Shown here piece after piece: positions 15,438-24,292 of a stretch of DNA of 64,000 nt. Location of the stretch: contig JAEYOQ010000007.1 in assembly GCA_023411555.1 (NCBI GenBank), positions 41,469-105,468 of the forward strand. Reading direction: 5' to 3'. A model generated the notes under the pieces. It was not told the DNA's origin and did no database searches. It worked only from the letters and a program-made list of their open reading frames with translations. The position numbers and the translations under genes are program-made. The stretch comes from Bacillota bacterium (lineage in GTDB: Bacteria > Bacillota > Clostridia > Lachnospirales > Lachnospiraceae). Each line of letters begins with the position of its first letter. Position 1 is the first letter of the stretch.

Positions 15438-18089
15438 TTATTTTAGTCTAATTCCTTGCCTCAACTCACCACCAATGGTATCTCCTTTATATATTTTCCT
15501 CACTACCTCATGAATGGATGCCTCTATTCCATCACATGCAGTAAATACAAGAATACCCTTCCTATTCAGCTCTTGCTTCGGTGAGTCCCCAATCCTCATA
15601 GCTATGACAGCATTGCAATCAGCAATTGTATCAATAACACCCTTCATCCTATCCTCACTGTTGGTACATTCCTCCTGACCAAAGCAGTATTTGTTAACTG
15701 CTCTTTTTTCCTTGAAGACGGTATTCCCGTTCTGATATTGATAGATATAGAATTCCGAAGCATGCCCAAAATGCTGATCTACCATTATCCCATTTTTGGT
15801 CACAACAGCGATCTGAAGTCTGGGCCCTGCATAGGTTATATCTTGCGACAAGGTTGTGATTTCCTTAGTTTCATCACTGCCAAGAATACCAATTGCGTCA
15901 GCCCTACATTGCCTACAATGATACATCTGAGTCAGGGTTTCGCCACATCTCTTACGTAGCTGCCGGACCTCCTCCTCTCCAGGTGGCTCCAGCCTCTCAA
16001 ACACGCTTCCCCTTACCGGTATCATAGGAAGGATATTCGTCATTGCCGCTCCCAGCTCCTTAGCCGTCTTCACCACCTCCGGAATATGATAATCATTAAT
16101 CCCCTTGAGCATAACAATGTTGATTTTACACACCACCCCCTGAGAGATAAGAAGACGGATTCCAGCCAGCTGATTCGACAGCAATATGGCTGCAGCTGCT
16201 TCTCCCACATATCGAAGCCCCAAGTAATCCACATATTTATAAATTCGTGCTCCTATGACCGGATCAACCGAATTCATTGTTACTGTAACATGGGACACCC
16301 CAAGGTCAATCAGTTCCTGGGAATAATGGGGCAGCATCAGCCCATTGGTTGAGAGGCAGAAGGTAATATCCGGATCCTGCTCTCTGATCAGCTCCAGGGT
16401 CCGCCTTGTCACCTCAAAGTTGGCCAAGGCATCTCCCGGCCCTGCAATCCCTACGACAGTCAGATTATTCATCTTCTCCTTCACCTGTAGGAATCGCATC
16501 AGGGCTTCTTCCGGCGTTAGAATACTCGACGTTACACCGGGCCTGCTTTCATTAGGGCAATCATATCTTCTAACGCAATAGTTACAGCTGATATTACATC
16601 CCGCTGCAATCGGTAGATGTATTCTGGCGTACTTATGTGCTTTGCAATTATAGCAGGGGTGCGTCTGGGTCTTATCCTGTATCTCTGCCACGGTAATTAG
16701 TTTGTTAGCTTCTTCCTCTTTATAATATTGCTTATACAGTTGTTCCCTAAAATTCTCTTCCTCCGCATCAATAATTATGTTCGTGATCTCATCCAGCAGA
16801 GTAAGTCCACCTTCATAACCCAGCATTCGAAGACGTTGTCCTCCAAGATGATCATGGATGGGAAAGCCTCTTCTTACCAAGCGAAGCCCTAGCTTATGGG
16901 CTAATCTTCTGCCATCAGAATTACCGATTAGTACATTCACCTTAAGAGCTCTTGCGTACTCCTCGATGGTTCCAAAATCCGTATCCTCTAATATCTCATA
17001 TCGGTCTATGGGATATCTTGTAGCCAGCTCCTTAAGCTCCTTCTCTATCTTATCCTTCCATCCGGGACACCTGGTACCGGTCGCAGTGATCACCGGTACA
17101 ATTCCATTCTCTACACAAAAACGTACGGTACCATAGGTGAAATCCGGTTCACCATATACAAGAGCGGATACCTGGCTACTATATTTATGCGCATCAATCA
17201 TAGCATCCAGATAACGACTTCTCTCCTTGTCTATATCAGAGGAAGCCTCCTGGTCTGACAACCCCGAAAGTAGTTCGATTAGTGTATTATTATCCCGAAG
17301 ACTGATGGGTAGATTACAGGACCGGTAGGGCACTCCGTAGGTCTCGTAAAGATATTGCCCTACTGAATCCGCTTCCCTCACAAAGCTCGAAAGTTCGATT
17401 GTCATCCTGGCTCCGGCCATTCTGCTTAGTTCTTCAAGGGCAGTTCCGCCCTCCGGAAGCCTTTGATATATCTGCTGGTATCCCCCGTCCAGATTCTCTG
17501 ATAGGTCGGGGAGGAGAATGTAATCTATCCTAAGGATCTTCAATAAAGCCTTAAGATATCTGGTGTCGGCAGGCGAAAGCTGACTTGTTACTATATTCAC
17601 CCTGTTGTGTTTTGTCACATCCATCGGTATGCTTTTTATGACACAGTGAAGAGCTTTCATAAAGCCCTCATACTGACTTCCACAATATCCGGCACTGGGT
17701 ACTGGGATGATTGCTATATGCTTATACTCCGGATACTCCAGGTAGAAATGCTCAATCATTCTTGGCACATCTTCTCCGATGGTTTCGGCCAGACAGGTGG
17801 TAGCTACCCCGATGACCTCCGGTTCATAAACCCGAATCAAATTCAAAAGCCCCTGAAGCAAATTCTTCTCCCCGCCATAGACAGTACCTTCCTCCGTAAG
17901 CGATGTGGAAGCGATATCAACCGGCTCATTATAATGGGTCGCCATATGTCTACGTATATAAGTACTGCAGCCCTGGGAGCCATGGAGGATGGTCATAGCT
18001 TTACGAATACCATAGAAGGCCGTTACTGCCCCCATGGGCATACACATCTTGCAGGGATTCACATTCAGATTTACTAATTTCCCACTCAT
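15438..18089 (-). CDS. nifN-B: NifN-NifB fusion protein (cofactor scaffold plus radical SAM cofactor synthase)
   Basis: 883 residues. Residues 1-455 are NifN, with NifK-like cysteine contexts (NPCKMCMPMGA, LHGSQGCSTY, ATTCLAETIGED). About residues 475-760 are NifB: the radical SAM cluster motif CNISCNYC with cysteines 498, 502 and 505, preceded by HPCYNCKAHKYARIHLPIAAG. The last roughly 110 residues are a NifX/NifB-C domain (VDQHFGHASEFYIYQY). NifB makes the NifB-co precursor that NifE-NifN matures, so the fusion joins consecutive steps of FeMo-cofactor synthesis. The same fusion is known in C. pasteurianum. The ATG directly abuts the nifE stop codon. Confidence 0.96.
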   Translation of the reverse strand: MSGKLVNLNVNPCKMCMPMGAVTAFYGIRKAMTILHGSQGCSTYIRRHMATHYNEPVDIASTSLTEEGTVYGGEKNLLQGLLNLIRVYEPEVIGVATTCLAETIGEDVPRMIEHFYLEYPEYKHIAIIPVPSAGYCGSQYEGFMKALHCVIKSIPMDVTKHNRVNIVTSQLSPADTRYLKALLKILRIDYILLPDLSENLDGGYQQIYQRLPEGGTALEELSRMAGARMTIELSSFVREADSVGQYLYETYGVPYRSCNLPISLRDNNTLIELLSGLSDQEASSDIDKERSRYLDAMIDAHKYSSQVSALVYGEPDFTYGTVRFCVENGIVPVITATGTRCPGWKDKIEKELKELATRYPIDRYEILEDTDFGTIEEYARALKVNVLIGNSDGRRLAHKLGLRLVRRGFPIHDHLGGQRLRMLGYEGGLTLLDEITNIIIDAEEENFREQLYKQYYKEEEANKLITVAEIQDKTQTHPCYNCKAHKYARIHLPIAAGCNISCNYCVRRYDCPNESRPGVTSSILTPEEALMRFLQVKEKMNNLTVVGIAGPGDALANFEVTRRTLELIREQDPDITFCLSTNGLMLPHYSQELIDLGVSHVTVTMNSVDPVIGARIYKYVDYLGLRYVGEAAAAILLSNQLAGIRLLISQGVVCKINIVMLKGINDYHIPEVVKTAKELGAAMTNILPMIPVRGSVFERLEPPGEEEVRQLRKRCGETLTQMYHCRQCRADAIGILGSDETKEITTLSQDITYAGPRLQIAVVTKNGIMVDQHFGHASEFYIYQYQNGNTVFKEKRAVNKYCFGQEECTNSEDRMKGVIDTIADCNAVIAMRIGDSPKQELNRKGILVFTACDGIEASIHEVVRKIYKGDTIGGELRQGIRLK

Positions 18090-19436
18090 TTAGGCCCCTC
18101 CCTTCTTAAGATAATCCCATACCGGATGAAAGATGCTCCGATATATTTCTTCTGTGAAATTTTCGACTCCATCAAAGCCACAGAGGGGGTGCTTCCTCTC
18201 ATGATTATGATCACAGAAAGCCACGCCAAGCTTATAGGCTAAGGGTCTTTCCTTAACCCCACCCACTAAGATATCAGCCTTCCTCTCCCGGATGAACTTC
18301 TCAAGCTCGGCAGGATTGGTATCATCCAGAATAATGGTCTTCTCGTTTACCAACTCCATAATCAGCTCATAATCTTCCTTCTTACCTGTCTGAGTTCCTA
18401 CTACGACTGTTTCCATGCCAAGGGATGCAAACTGCTTAATCAGGGAGATTGCCTTGAAGCCTCCTCCTACATAGATGGCGGCCCGCTTTCCCGCAAGTTT
18501 CTTACGATAACCGGAAAGGAAGCTCTCCACCCGGCTACTCTGCTTGATGCAAAAACGGACTGCCTTCCCCCTCGCTACACCATCCCCTAAGACTTCCGCA
18601 ATACGTATCAAGGAATTCATCGTATCCTCTATTCCATAAAAGCTGACTTTTATAAATGGAATTCCAAACTCCTCCTCCATCCGGTTAGCCAGATAAGTAC
18701 TAGAGCCAGCACATTGGACCACATTCAGGCTTGCTGCCGGCGCCTCGATTAAGGTATTGTAGGAGGAATCTCCTGTTATTGTTGAAATTACGTTGATCCC
18801 CATCTGCTTCAGATAATCCTTAACAATCCATAGCTCACCTGCCAGATTAAAATCTCCTAATATATTAATTCCATTTACTTTCTCCGGTCTGTGAGGCGAG
18901 ATTAGCTCCATAATCGCATCACAGGCAAGCTTATAGCCTGCTGACTTATTACCTGAAAAGCCCGGAGATTTTACCGGTATAACCCGCACCTTATACTTTG
19001 CGGAAAACCTTTTACAGATTGCTTCCACATCGTCCCCGATTACTCCGACGATACAGGTAGCATACACAAAGATAAGCTTCGGATGGTGTTTCTTTATGAT
19101 TTCCTCCAGTGCCTCCGATAATCTCCCTTCTCCTCCGAAAATCACATCCCTCTCTTGTAAATCCGTGGAGTAGCTGTTTCTATACAGGTCTGATCCACTG
19201 CTGAGGCTTCCTCGGATGTCCCAGGTATAGCTGGCACATCCGATGGGTCCATGCACTACATGAAATGCATCCGTGATCGGATTCAATACCACACGGGCTC
19301 CACAGTATACACAAGCCCTCTGGCTGATTGAACCGGATACACTATTGCTGTCACATCGAATTTCTTTTCCGATACAGCCTTCCTGCTTCTGTAAAATATA
19401 AGCTCTTCGATCATCCAAAATACTGGTATCTGCCAT
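18090..19436 (-). CDS. nifE: Nitrogenase cofactor scaffold protein NifE
   Basis: About 448 residues, homologous to NifD. Cysteine contexts RACVYCGARVVLNPITDAFH and GPIGCASYTW, plus TCIVGVIGDDVEAI, are in the expected places, and VQCAGSSTYLANRMEEEFG corresponds to the cofactor region. With the NifN part of the next gene it forms the scaffold on which the FeMo-cofactor is matured. ATG 19436 lies 10 bases after AAAGGA; a GTG three codons earlier sits too close to that site. It ends exactly where nifN-B begins. Confidence 0.95.
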   Translation of the reverse strand: MADTSILDDRRAYILQKQEGCIGKEIRCDSNSVSGSISQRACVYCGARVVLNPITDAFHVVHGPIGCASYTWDIRGSLSSGSDLYRNSYSTDLQERDVIFGGEGRLSEALEEIIKKHHPKLIFVYATCIVGVIGDDVEAICKRFSAKYKVRVIPVKSPGFSGNKSAGYKLACDAIMELISPHRPEKVNGINILGDFNLAGELWIVKDYLKQMGINVISTITGDSSYNTLIEAPAASLNVVQCAGSSTYLANRMEEEFGIPFIKVSFYGIEDTMNSLIRIAEVLGDGVARGKAVRFCIKQSSRVESFLSGYRKKLAGKRAAIYVGGGFKAISLIKQFASLGMETVVVGTQTGKKEDYELIMELVNEKTIILDDTNPAELEKFIRERKADILVGGVKERPLAYKLGVAFCDHNHERKHPLCGFDGVENFTEEIYRSIFHPVWDYLKKGGA

Positions 19437-19477
19437 AGGATGCACTTCCTTTCAAATATAAGTAATTCGCAACTACC

Positions 19478-20842
19478 CTACAGAACCATCTCAAAATCCT
19501 CTTCGCAAGCATCCCGGTCCTGTCGATCCAGCAGAGCGTTGCTTATCATCTCTGCTAACCTCATACCACCCCGGTATCCTACCAAGGGCATATAAGAATG
19601 GATATAACGGTCAATGATGGGAAAGCCGGCCCTTACAAAGGGAATATCCTCTGCTCTGGCTATATACTTACCGTGGGTACCTCCAATCAGCAGATCAACT
19701 TTCTCCTCTTTGATCCACTGGTGTAATTCAAACAAATCACCGGATGCCTTTGCCCTACAGTCACCCACTCCAAACTTCATAAAAAGCTCCTTCGCATCCT
19801 GTTCAAATACCTCTCCTGGAGTTCCTGTCACCAGATATTTTGGTACCATACCCATCTCCAGAGCAAACTCTGCCAGACCTAGTACCGTATCCGGATCCCC
19901 GAAGATTGCTACCTTTTTATTATAGGTGTAAGGGTGTATATCAATCAGAATATCTACCAACTGCCCTCTTTCTTCCTCCAGCTCGTAGGGAACCTCATTC
20001 TTTGAAAAGCTCTGTAAGGCCATAATATATTCATCTGTTCTTCCGATACCGACGGGAAGAGGTAATAGCTTATATGGAACATTGCATTTCCTTGAAAGGG
20101 CAAGAGCCGGCGCCTCACTTGCTGACTTCCCCATAGCCAAGGTCAGATTGGTATCTCCCAAAGCAATAATCTCCTCTATAGTCGTACCACCCTTAGGATA
20201 CAATTCGAACCTGCCAGTCATAGGACTGTCCATCACTCCGCTGGTATCCGGCAGCATGGTATAGGCTACTTGCATCGCCTCGGCTATCCTTTTTAACTCC
20301 CTCATATCTCCCGGGTTAACGAAGCCGGGAAGGAGTGTCACCTTACCATTCCGCATCTCCGTGGAAGCGGAAAGATAATTGATAAAGCTTGCTACCATAT
20401 TGCTGAAGCCGCTGATATGGGATCCCTTATAGCTGGGAGTATTGGTATGAACCATATACTTTCCTTCCGGAATATCAATCCCTTGTATCAATGCATTCAG
20501 GTCATCTCCGATGGTCTCGGATAAACAGGTGGTATGGACCGCAATAATCTTTGGATTATAGATATCAAATATGTTCTTAGCCGCCGTCTTCAGATTGGTA
20601 CCCCCACCAAAAACAGAGGCGCCCTCAGTAAAGGAACTGGAGGACGCCATTGCCGGATCTTTAAAGTGTCTGGTTAAGAACATTCTGTGAAATGCACAAC
20701 AGCCCTGTGAACCATGGCTATGTGGCATACATGCATGCACCCCGAGTGCTGCATACATTGCACCGACAGGCTGACAGGTCTTTGCCGGATTCACTCTCAG
20801 TGCACTGCGGTCATAGGTTTCTTTTCTTGTATAATCTAACAT
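19478..20842 (-). CDS. nifK: Nitrogenase MoFe protein beta subunit NifK
   Basis: 454 residues, short for NifK because it lacks the N-terminal extension of about 50 residues found in Azotobacter-type proteins, as in the C. pasteurianum subunit. P-cluster cysteines are at 23 (NPAKTCQPVGA), 48 (HGSQGCCAFHRMF) and 106 (VHTTCLSETIGDD). It forms the alpha2-beta2 dinitrogenase with NifD. The ATG at 20842 overlaps the last 7 bases of nifD, so the subunits are translated in a coupled way. Confidence 0.97.
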   Translation of the reverse strand: MLDYTRKETYDRSALRVNPAKTCQPVGAMYAALGVHACMPHSHGSQGCCAFHRMFLTRHFKDPAMASSSSFTEGASVFGGGTNLKTAAKNIFDIYNPKIIAVHTTCLSETIGDDLNALIQGIDIPEGKYMVHTNTPSYKGSHISGFSNMVASFINYLSASTEMRNGKVTLLPGFVNPGDMRELKRIAEAMQVAYTMLPDTSGVMDSPMTGRFELYPKGGTTIEEIIALGDTNLTLAMGKSASEAPALALSRKCNVPYKLLPLPVGIGRTDEYIMALQSFSKNEVPYELEEERGQLVDILIDIHPYTYNKKVAIFGDPDTVLGLAEFALEMGMVPKYLVTGTPGEVFEQDAKELFMKFGVGDCRAKASGDLFELHQWIKEEKVDLLIGGTHGKYIARAEDIPFVRAGFPIIDRYIHSYMPLVGYRGGMRLAEMISNALLDRQDRDACEEDFEMVL

Positions 20843-22434
20843 GCTGCTTCACCTCCCAAGCTACCCTCTAAGCTGGGTATTGTCTTCCAGGGTGCCTTAA
20901 TGTAACTCCAAGCCGGTGCATAGATTCCCATGGTAATATCTCTTGCAAAGTTAACCGCGCCCCGGAAGCAGGAATAAGGCCCACTATAATCGTAGGAATG
21001 CAGCTGCCTTGACAGGATACCACTCTTTTGTGCCATAAACTTATCTTTAATCCCAGAGAAAAAGATATCCGGCTTAAGTAACTTTAAGAACTGCTCTGTC
21101 TCATAATGGTTCAAGTCATCCACCATGTAGGTTCCATCCTGCATATCCTTCACCATACCTCCATAATAATCGATCAGCTTCTCCTCTTTTAGCTTATTTA
21201 AGTCCTCCTCGGATAGATAGACATGATATCTTTCAGGATCAGGCTCGACTGTGATGGATTCGATATTCTTACTGTCCGCATCAATCTTGACAAAGGGAAG
21301 GACCTCCCGCCCTTCATACTCCTCCCTGTGACCGAATTCATAACCGGCTAATATGGTGTGTACACCTAAATCCCTCAGCAGGAATTGATAATGGTGTGCT
21401 CTGGAGCCTCCCACATAGATGGCCGCAGTCTTGCCCTTTAGCTTACTCTGATAATAATTCATATCCTCTCGTACCGCTTCCAGCTCATCTGCAATCACTT
21501 CCTCTGTTCTTGCGGTAAGCTCCGAATCATTAAAGTATCTTGCAATATTACGTAGGGTTTCTATCGTCCCTTCGACTCCAATAAAATTAACCTTCATCCA
21601 TGGTATTCCGTATTTCGTCTCGATTAGCTCTGCGATATAATTAATCGACCGGTGGCACTGAACCAGACTTAGGTTTGCCTTATGGGCATTGCTGAGATCA
21701 TCGATGCTGCTGTCCCCGGTAAAGGTGGAGACTACCTCGTAGCCAATCCGTTTAAGGAGGCGCTCGGTCTCCCAGCCATCACCACCGATATTATATTCGC
21801 CCAGCAGATTAACAGAAAACTTATTCTTTATTTCACGATCGCCTTCTCCGATCACATATCTGACCAGCTGGTTATTGGCAATATGGTGGCCAGCTGATTG
21901 ACTGACTCCCTTATATCCTTCGCAGCTGAATGCAATACACTTGATGCTATACTCCTTTTCGGCCCATTTCGCTACCGCATGGATATCATCCCCGATCAGA
22001 CCTACTGGACAGGTAGAGCAGATGAATATCGTAGCGGGCTTAAAAAGCTCCATCGCTTCCTCGATGGCTTTCTTCAGCTTCTTCTCACCGCCAAATACAA
22101 TGTCCGGCTCCTGCAGATCCGTGGAAAAGCAATACTGCAAATAATTAGGTGTATCACCCTCTTTCTTTGCCTTATGTCTTCTGGTACCCCATGAATAATA
22201 TGCACAGCCGATGGGCCCATGAGTAATAATAAAGGCATCCTTAATGGGTCCTAAGACAACACCCTTACAGCCTGCATAGCAGCAGCCTCTCTGGGTTATG
22301 ATACCCGGTATTGTTCTGACATTGGCTGCGATAGCATTATTATTATCACTGTTATTTACATCGACCATGTGCTCTTTTCGGTTCTTATATACCTTGGAAT
22401 TATATTGATCCAAGACCTTGTTTATGACATTCAT
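20836..22434 (-). CDS. nifD: Nitrogenase MoFe protein alpha subunit NifD
   Basis: 532 residues from ATG 22434, 5 bases after GGAGG; an in-frame ATG overlapping that site and one at 22503 are less likely. P-cluster cysteines are 51, 77 and 142. FeMo-cofactor ligands are Cys260 (SLVQCHRSINYI) and His479 (LHSYDYSGPY). Gln179 and His183 (GVSQSAGHH) match the catalytic Gln and His of other MoFe proteins. Around residues 380-435 there is an acidic insertion, a known feature of clostridial NifD. No anfG/vnfG gene is present, so this is a molybdenum nitrogenase. The site before the start lies in a hairpin also found before nifI2. Confidence 0.97.
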   Translation of the reverse strand: MNVINKVLDQYNSKVYKNRKEHMVDVNNSDNNNAIAANVRTIPGIITQRGCCYAGCKGVVLGPIKDAFIITHGPIGCAYYSWGTRRHKAKKEGDTPNYLQYCFSTDLQEPDIVFGGEKKLKKAIEEAMELFKPATIFICSTCPVGLIGDDIHAVAKWAEKEYSIKCIAFSCEGYKGVSQSAGHHIANNQLVRYVIGEGDREIKNKFSVNLLGEYNIGGDGWETERLLKRIGYEVVSTFTGDSSIDDLSNAHKANLSLVQCHRSINYIAELIETKYGIPWMKVNFIGVEGTIETLRNIARYFNDSELTARTEEVIADELEAVREDMNYYQSKLKGKTAAIYVGGSRAHHYQFLLRDLGVHTILAGYEFGHREEYEGREVLPFVKIDADSKNIESITVEPDPERYHVYLSEEDLNKLKEEKLIDYYGGMVKDMQDGTYMVDDLNHYETEQFLKLLKPDIFFSGIKDKFMAQKSGILSRQLHSYDYSGPYSCFRGAVNFARDITMGIYAPAWSYIKAPWKTIPSLEGSLGGEAAC

Positions 22435-22439
22435 AATTG

Positions 22440-22470
22440 CCTCCATTCCGCCGCCAACAGCGGCACAAAC
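22440..22470 (-). repeat. Hairpin/ribosome-binding-site repeat, copy 1 (before nifD)
   Basis: This 31-base segment, read on the minus strand, contains TGCCGCTGTTGGCGGCGG, which can fold as a GC-rich hairpin, followed by AATGGAGG, the nifD ribosome binding site. A copy with only three differences over 30 bases lies before nifI2 at 22953-22983. The two copies are about 500 bases apart in the same transcript. Confidence 0.8.
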
Positions 22471-22562
22471 AAGCCCCGTAAGAAGTTCAAAATGAAATTC
22501 CAATGGATTTCATTTTGGAGTTCTTTCCGAGTGAAAGTGATTTTTCTTTCACTCTTACCTCC

Positions 22563-22946
22563 TTAATAGGCTTCTGTGGTTATCTCTCCGTTACGCACCC
22601 GGTAATTCTCCAGGATTGGCAGGACGAATATTTTACCGTCCCCCGGATTACCGGTGCTGTTTACCTCCATAAGTGTATTCACAACCAGATCAACATCCTT
22701 ATCATCAACAATAACGGTAAAGACACGCTTGGGAATTAATCGGTTACTTTCGGTAAGGTACTCCCCCTGGGCAGTCACCGGAATATCTCCTGTTTCAACA
22801 ATAGAATAAAGCAAAGTCATATCAATCAGCTTCTTTCCTCTCCCCAGTACCTTCCTGCAAGTAAAAGCGGGAAAACCTGCCTCTGCCAAGGCTTCTTTTG
22901 TAACATTCACCTTATTCTGCCGGACAAATGCCATAACTTCCTTCAA
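22563..22946 (-). CDS. nifI2: PII-type nitrogenase regulator NifI2
   Basis: 127 residues of the GlnB superfamily, NifI2 branch: it starts MKEVMAFVRQNKVNVTKEAL and has ALAEAGFPAFTCRKVLGRGKK, a T-loop different from GlnB, and NPGDGKIFVLPI. NifI1 and NifI2 together bind dinitrogenase and switch it off when fixed nitrogen is plentiful, in response to 2-oxoglutarate and ATP, as shown in methanogens. The start is TTG 22946, 7 bases after the GGAGG within the hairpin repeat; an ATG four codons later would remove the conserved first strand. Confidence 0.93.
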   Translation of the reverse strand: MKEVMAFVRQNKVNVTKEALAEAGFPAFTCRKVLGRGKKLIDMTLLYSIVETGDIPVTAQGEYLTESNRLIPKRVFTVIVDDKDVDLVVNTLMEVNSTGNPGDGKIFVLPILENYRVRNGEITTEAY

Positions 22947-22952
22947 TATTTA

Positions 22953-22983
22953 CCTCCATTCCTCCGCCAACGGCGGCACAAAG
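22953..22983 (-). repeat. Hairpin/ribosome-binding-site repeat, copy 2 (before nifI2)
   Basis: Copy of the element at 22440-22470. Here the hairpin is a clean CCGCC-GTT-GGCGG followed by AGGAATGGAGG, the nifI2 ribosome binding site. The substitutions between copies change the hairpin strength but keep the ribosome binding site. Confidence 0.8.
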
Positions 22984-23002
22984 CGCACTTCTTTCACTCT
23001 TC

Positions 23003-23329
23003 CTACAGTCCCTTCTTCCTAGTACTGATAGTATAAGCTTCCTCTACCGGGCTCACGAAGATTCGTCCATCCCCATAATGTCCTTCCTCTCCTGTTCTGG
23101 CGTACCTCATAATAATTTTTATAACATCATCCTTATCATTATCTTCGACCACCATAAGCAGCATTTCCTTAGGAATTTCATCATAATAAACCTCCCCAAC
23201 CTTGACTCCCTTTTGCTTACCACGACCGAATACATCCATCTTGGTTACTGCAGGAAAGCCTGCTGCCAGTAGTTCCGATAATACGATTCCCACCTTTTCA
23301 GGACGAATAATTGCTCTTACCAATACCAT
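23003..23329 (-). CDS. nifI1: PII-type nitrogenase regulator NifI1
   Basis: 108 residues. MVLVRAIIRPEKVGIVLSEL is the GlnB-like first strand and helix, VFGRGKQKGVKVGEVYYDEIP is the NifI1 T-loop and GHYGDGRIFVSPVEEAYTI the C-terminal signature. It works with NifI2 in post-translational control of nitrogenase. GTAGGAGG precedes the ATG. Position between nifH and nifD is the usual one in archaeal and clostridial (Group III) nif operons. Confidence 0.95.
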   Translation of the reverse strand: MVLVRAIIRPEKVGIVLSELLAAGFPAVTKMDVFGRGKQKGVKVGEVYYDEIPKEMLLMVVEDNDKDDVIKIIMRYARTGEEGHYGDGRIFVSPVEEAYTISTRKKGL

Positions 23330-23351
23330 AATTCTACCTCCTACTTATGAT

Positions 23352-24173
23352 TTACAAATCCAAGATACCATGCTCCATTAAAAGCTCCTCCAAACGTTCC
23401 TGCTTCATGGGCTTCGGTATTACGAACATATCATTACCATCAATTTTCTTTGCCAAAGCGCGATACTCATCTGCCTGATTGGCCGTGGGGTCATAATCAA
23501 TTACCGTCTTCTTATTGATCTCTGCTCTCTGAACCATATTATCTCTGGGTACAAAATGGATCATCTGAGATCCCAGTTCCTTAGCAAAGGCAGCTACCAG
23601 CTCTGCTTCCCCGTCTACCTTTCTAGAGTTACAGATGATCCCACCCAGACGGACTCCACCGGTGTTTGCATACTTCTGAATGCCCTTAGAAATATTGTTG
23701 GCAGCATAAAGCGCCATCATCTCTCCCGAGGCTACGATATAAATCTCCTGTGCCTTACCTTCCCGGATGGGCATTGCAAAACCTCCACATACTACATCGC
23801 CAAGTACATCATAAAAGACATAATCGAGATCATCCGTATAAGCTCCCAGCTGCTCCAATAGATTGATAGAGGTGATAATTCCTCGACCAGCACAACCGAC
23901 ACCAGGCTCCGGTCCACCCGATTCTACACACCGGATATTGGCAAAGCCTCTTTTCATGATAAACTCCAGGTCGATGTCCTCGCCCTCTTCTCTTAAGGTA
24001 TCCAGTACCGTCTTTTGTGCCAGTCCTCCAAGTATTAATCTTGTGGAATCTGCTTTAGGATCACAACCAACGATCATAATTCTCTTCCCCATCTCTCCAA
24101 GTCCGGCTGTAAGGTTCTGTGTTGTGGTGGACTTTCCAATACCACCCTTGCCATAAATCGCAATTTGTCTCAT
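23352..24173 (-). CDS. nifH: Nitrogenase iron protein NifH
   Basis: 273 residues. P-loop GKGGIGKS at 9-16, [4Fe-4S] ligands Cys94 (GVGCAGRGI) and Cys129 (DVVCGGFAMP), and Arg97, the residue that can be ADP-ribosylated in other bacteria. It is the ATP-dependent electron donor to the MoFe protein and also takes part in cofactor maturation. AAGGAGG lies 5 bases before the ATG. It is the first gene of the operon; a terminator-like hairpin ends about 20 bases upstream. Confidence 0.98.
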   Translation of the reverse strand: MRQIAIYGKGGIGKSTTTQNLTAGLGEMGKRIMIVGCDPKADSTRLILGGLAQKTVLDTLREEGEDIDLEFIMKRGFANIRCVESGGPEPGVGCAGRGIITSINLLEQLGAYTDDLDYVFYDVLGDVVCGGFAMPIREGKAQEIYIVASGEMMALYAANNISKGIQKYANTGGVRLGGIICNSRKVDGEAELVAAFAKELGSQMIHFVPRDNMVQRAEINKKTVIDYDPTANQADEYRALAKKIDGNDMFVIPKPMKQERLEELLMEHGILDL

Positions 24174-24191
24174 AGCTTCCTCCTTAATCTA

Positions 24192-24233
24192 CGCAAAAAG
24201 ACGCCATTCCCCGATTAGGGCAATGACGTCTTT
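24192..24233 (-). terminator. Terminator-like hairpin in the nifH leader (putative attenuator)
   Basis: On the minus strand AAAGACG-T-CATT-G-CCC (24233-24218) pairs with GGG-G-AATG-G-CGTCTTT (24212-24197), about 15 base pairs with one mismatch and one wobble, followed directly by more T. It lies downstream of the proposed nifH promoter and ends about 20 bases before the nifH ribosome binding site. A smaller hairpin, GTCTA/TAGAC (24254-24234 region), precedes it. Transcription read-through control or mRNA 5' stabilisation are the two obvious roles. Confidence 0.65.
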
Positions 24234-24263
24234 GTCTAAAGGTATCCTAGACTTTATGATGCA

Positions 24264-24292
24264 ATTTTATCATCCTTAAACTGGTAATTCAA
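24264..24292 (-). promoter_or_regulatory. Probable nifH operon promoter
   Basis: On the minus strand TTGAAT (24292-24287) and TGA-TAAAAT (TAAAAT at 24269-24264) are 17 bases apart with an extended -10 TG. It would give a leader of about 85 bases containing the hairpin at 24192-24233. Confidence 0.55.

Noticed and set aside
20836..24173. Alternative (vanadium or iron-only) nitrogenase
   Set aside because: No vnfG/anfG gene lies between nifD and nifK, and nifE, nifN-B and nifV accompany it, which indicates the molybdenum enzyme.
24234..24257. ANTAR-type tandem hexaloop antiterminator target before nifH
   Set aside because: Two hairpins exist, but their loops are not six bases with A at 1 and G at 4.
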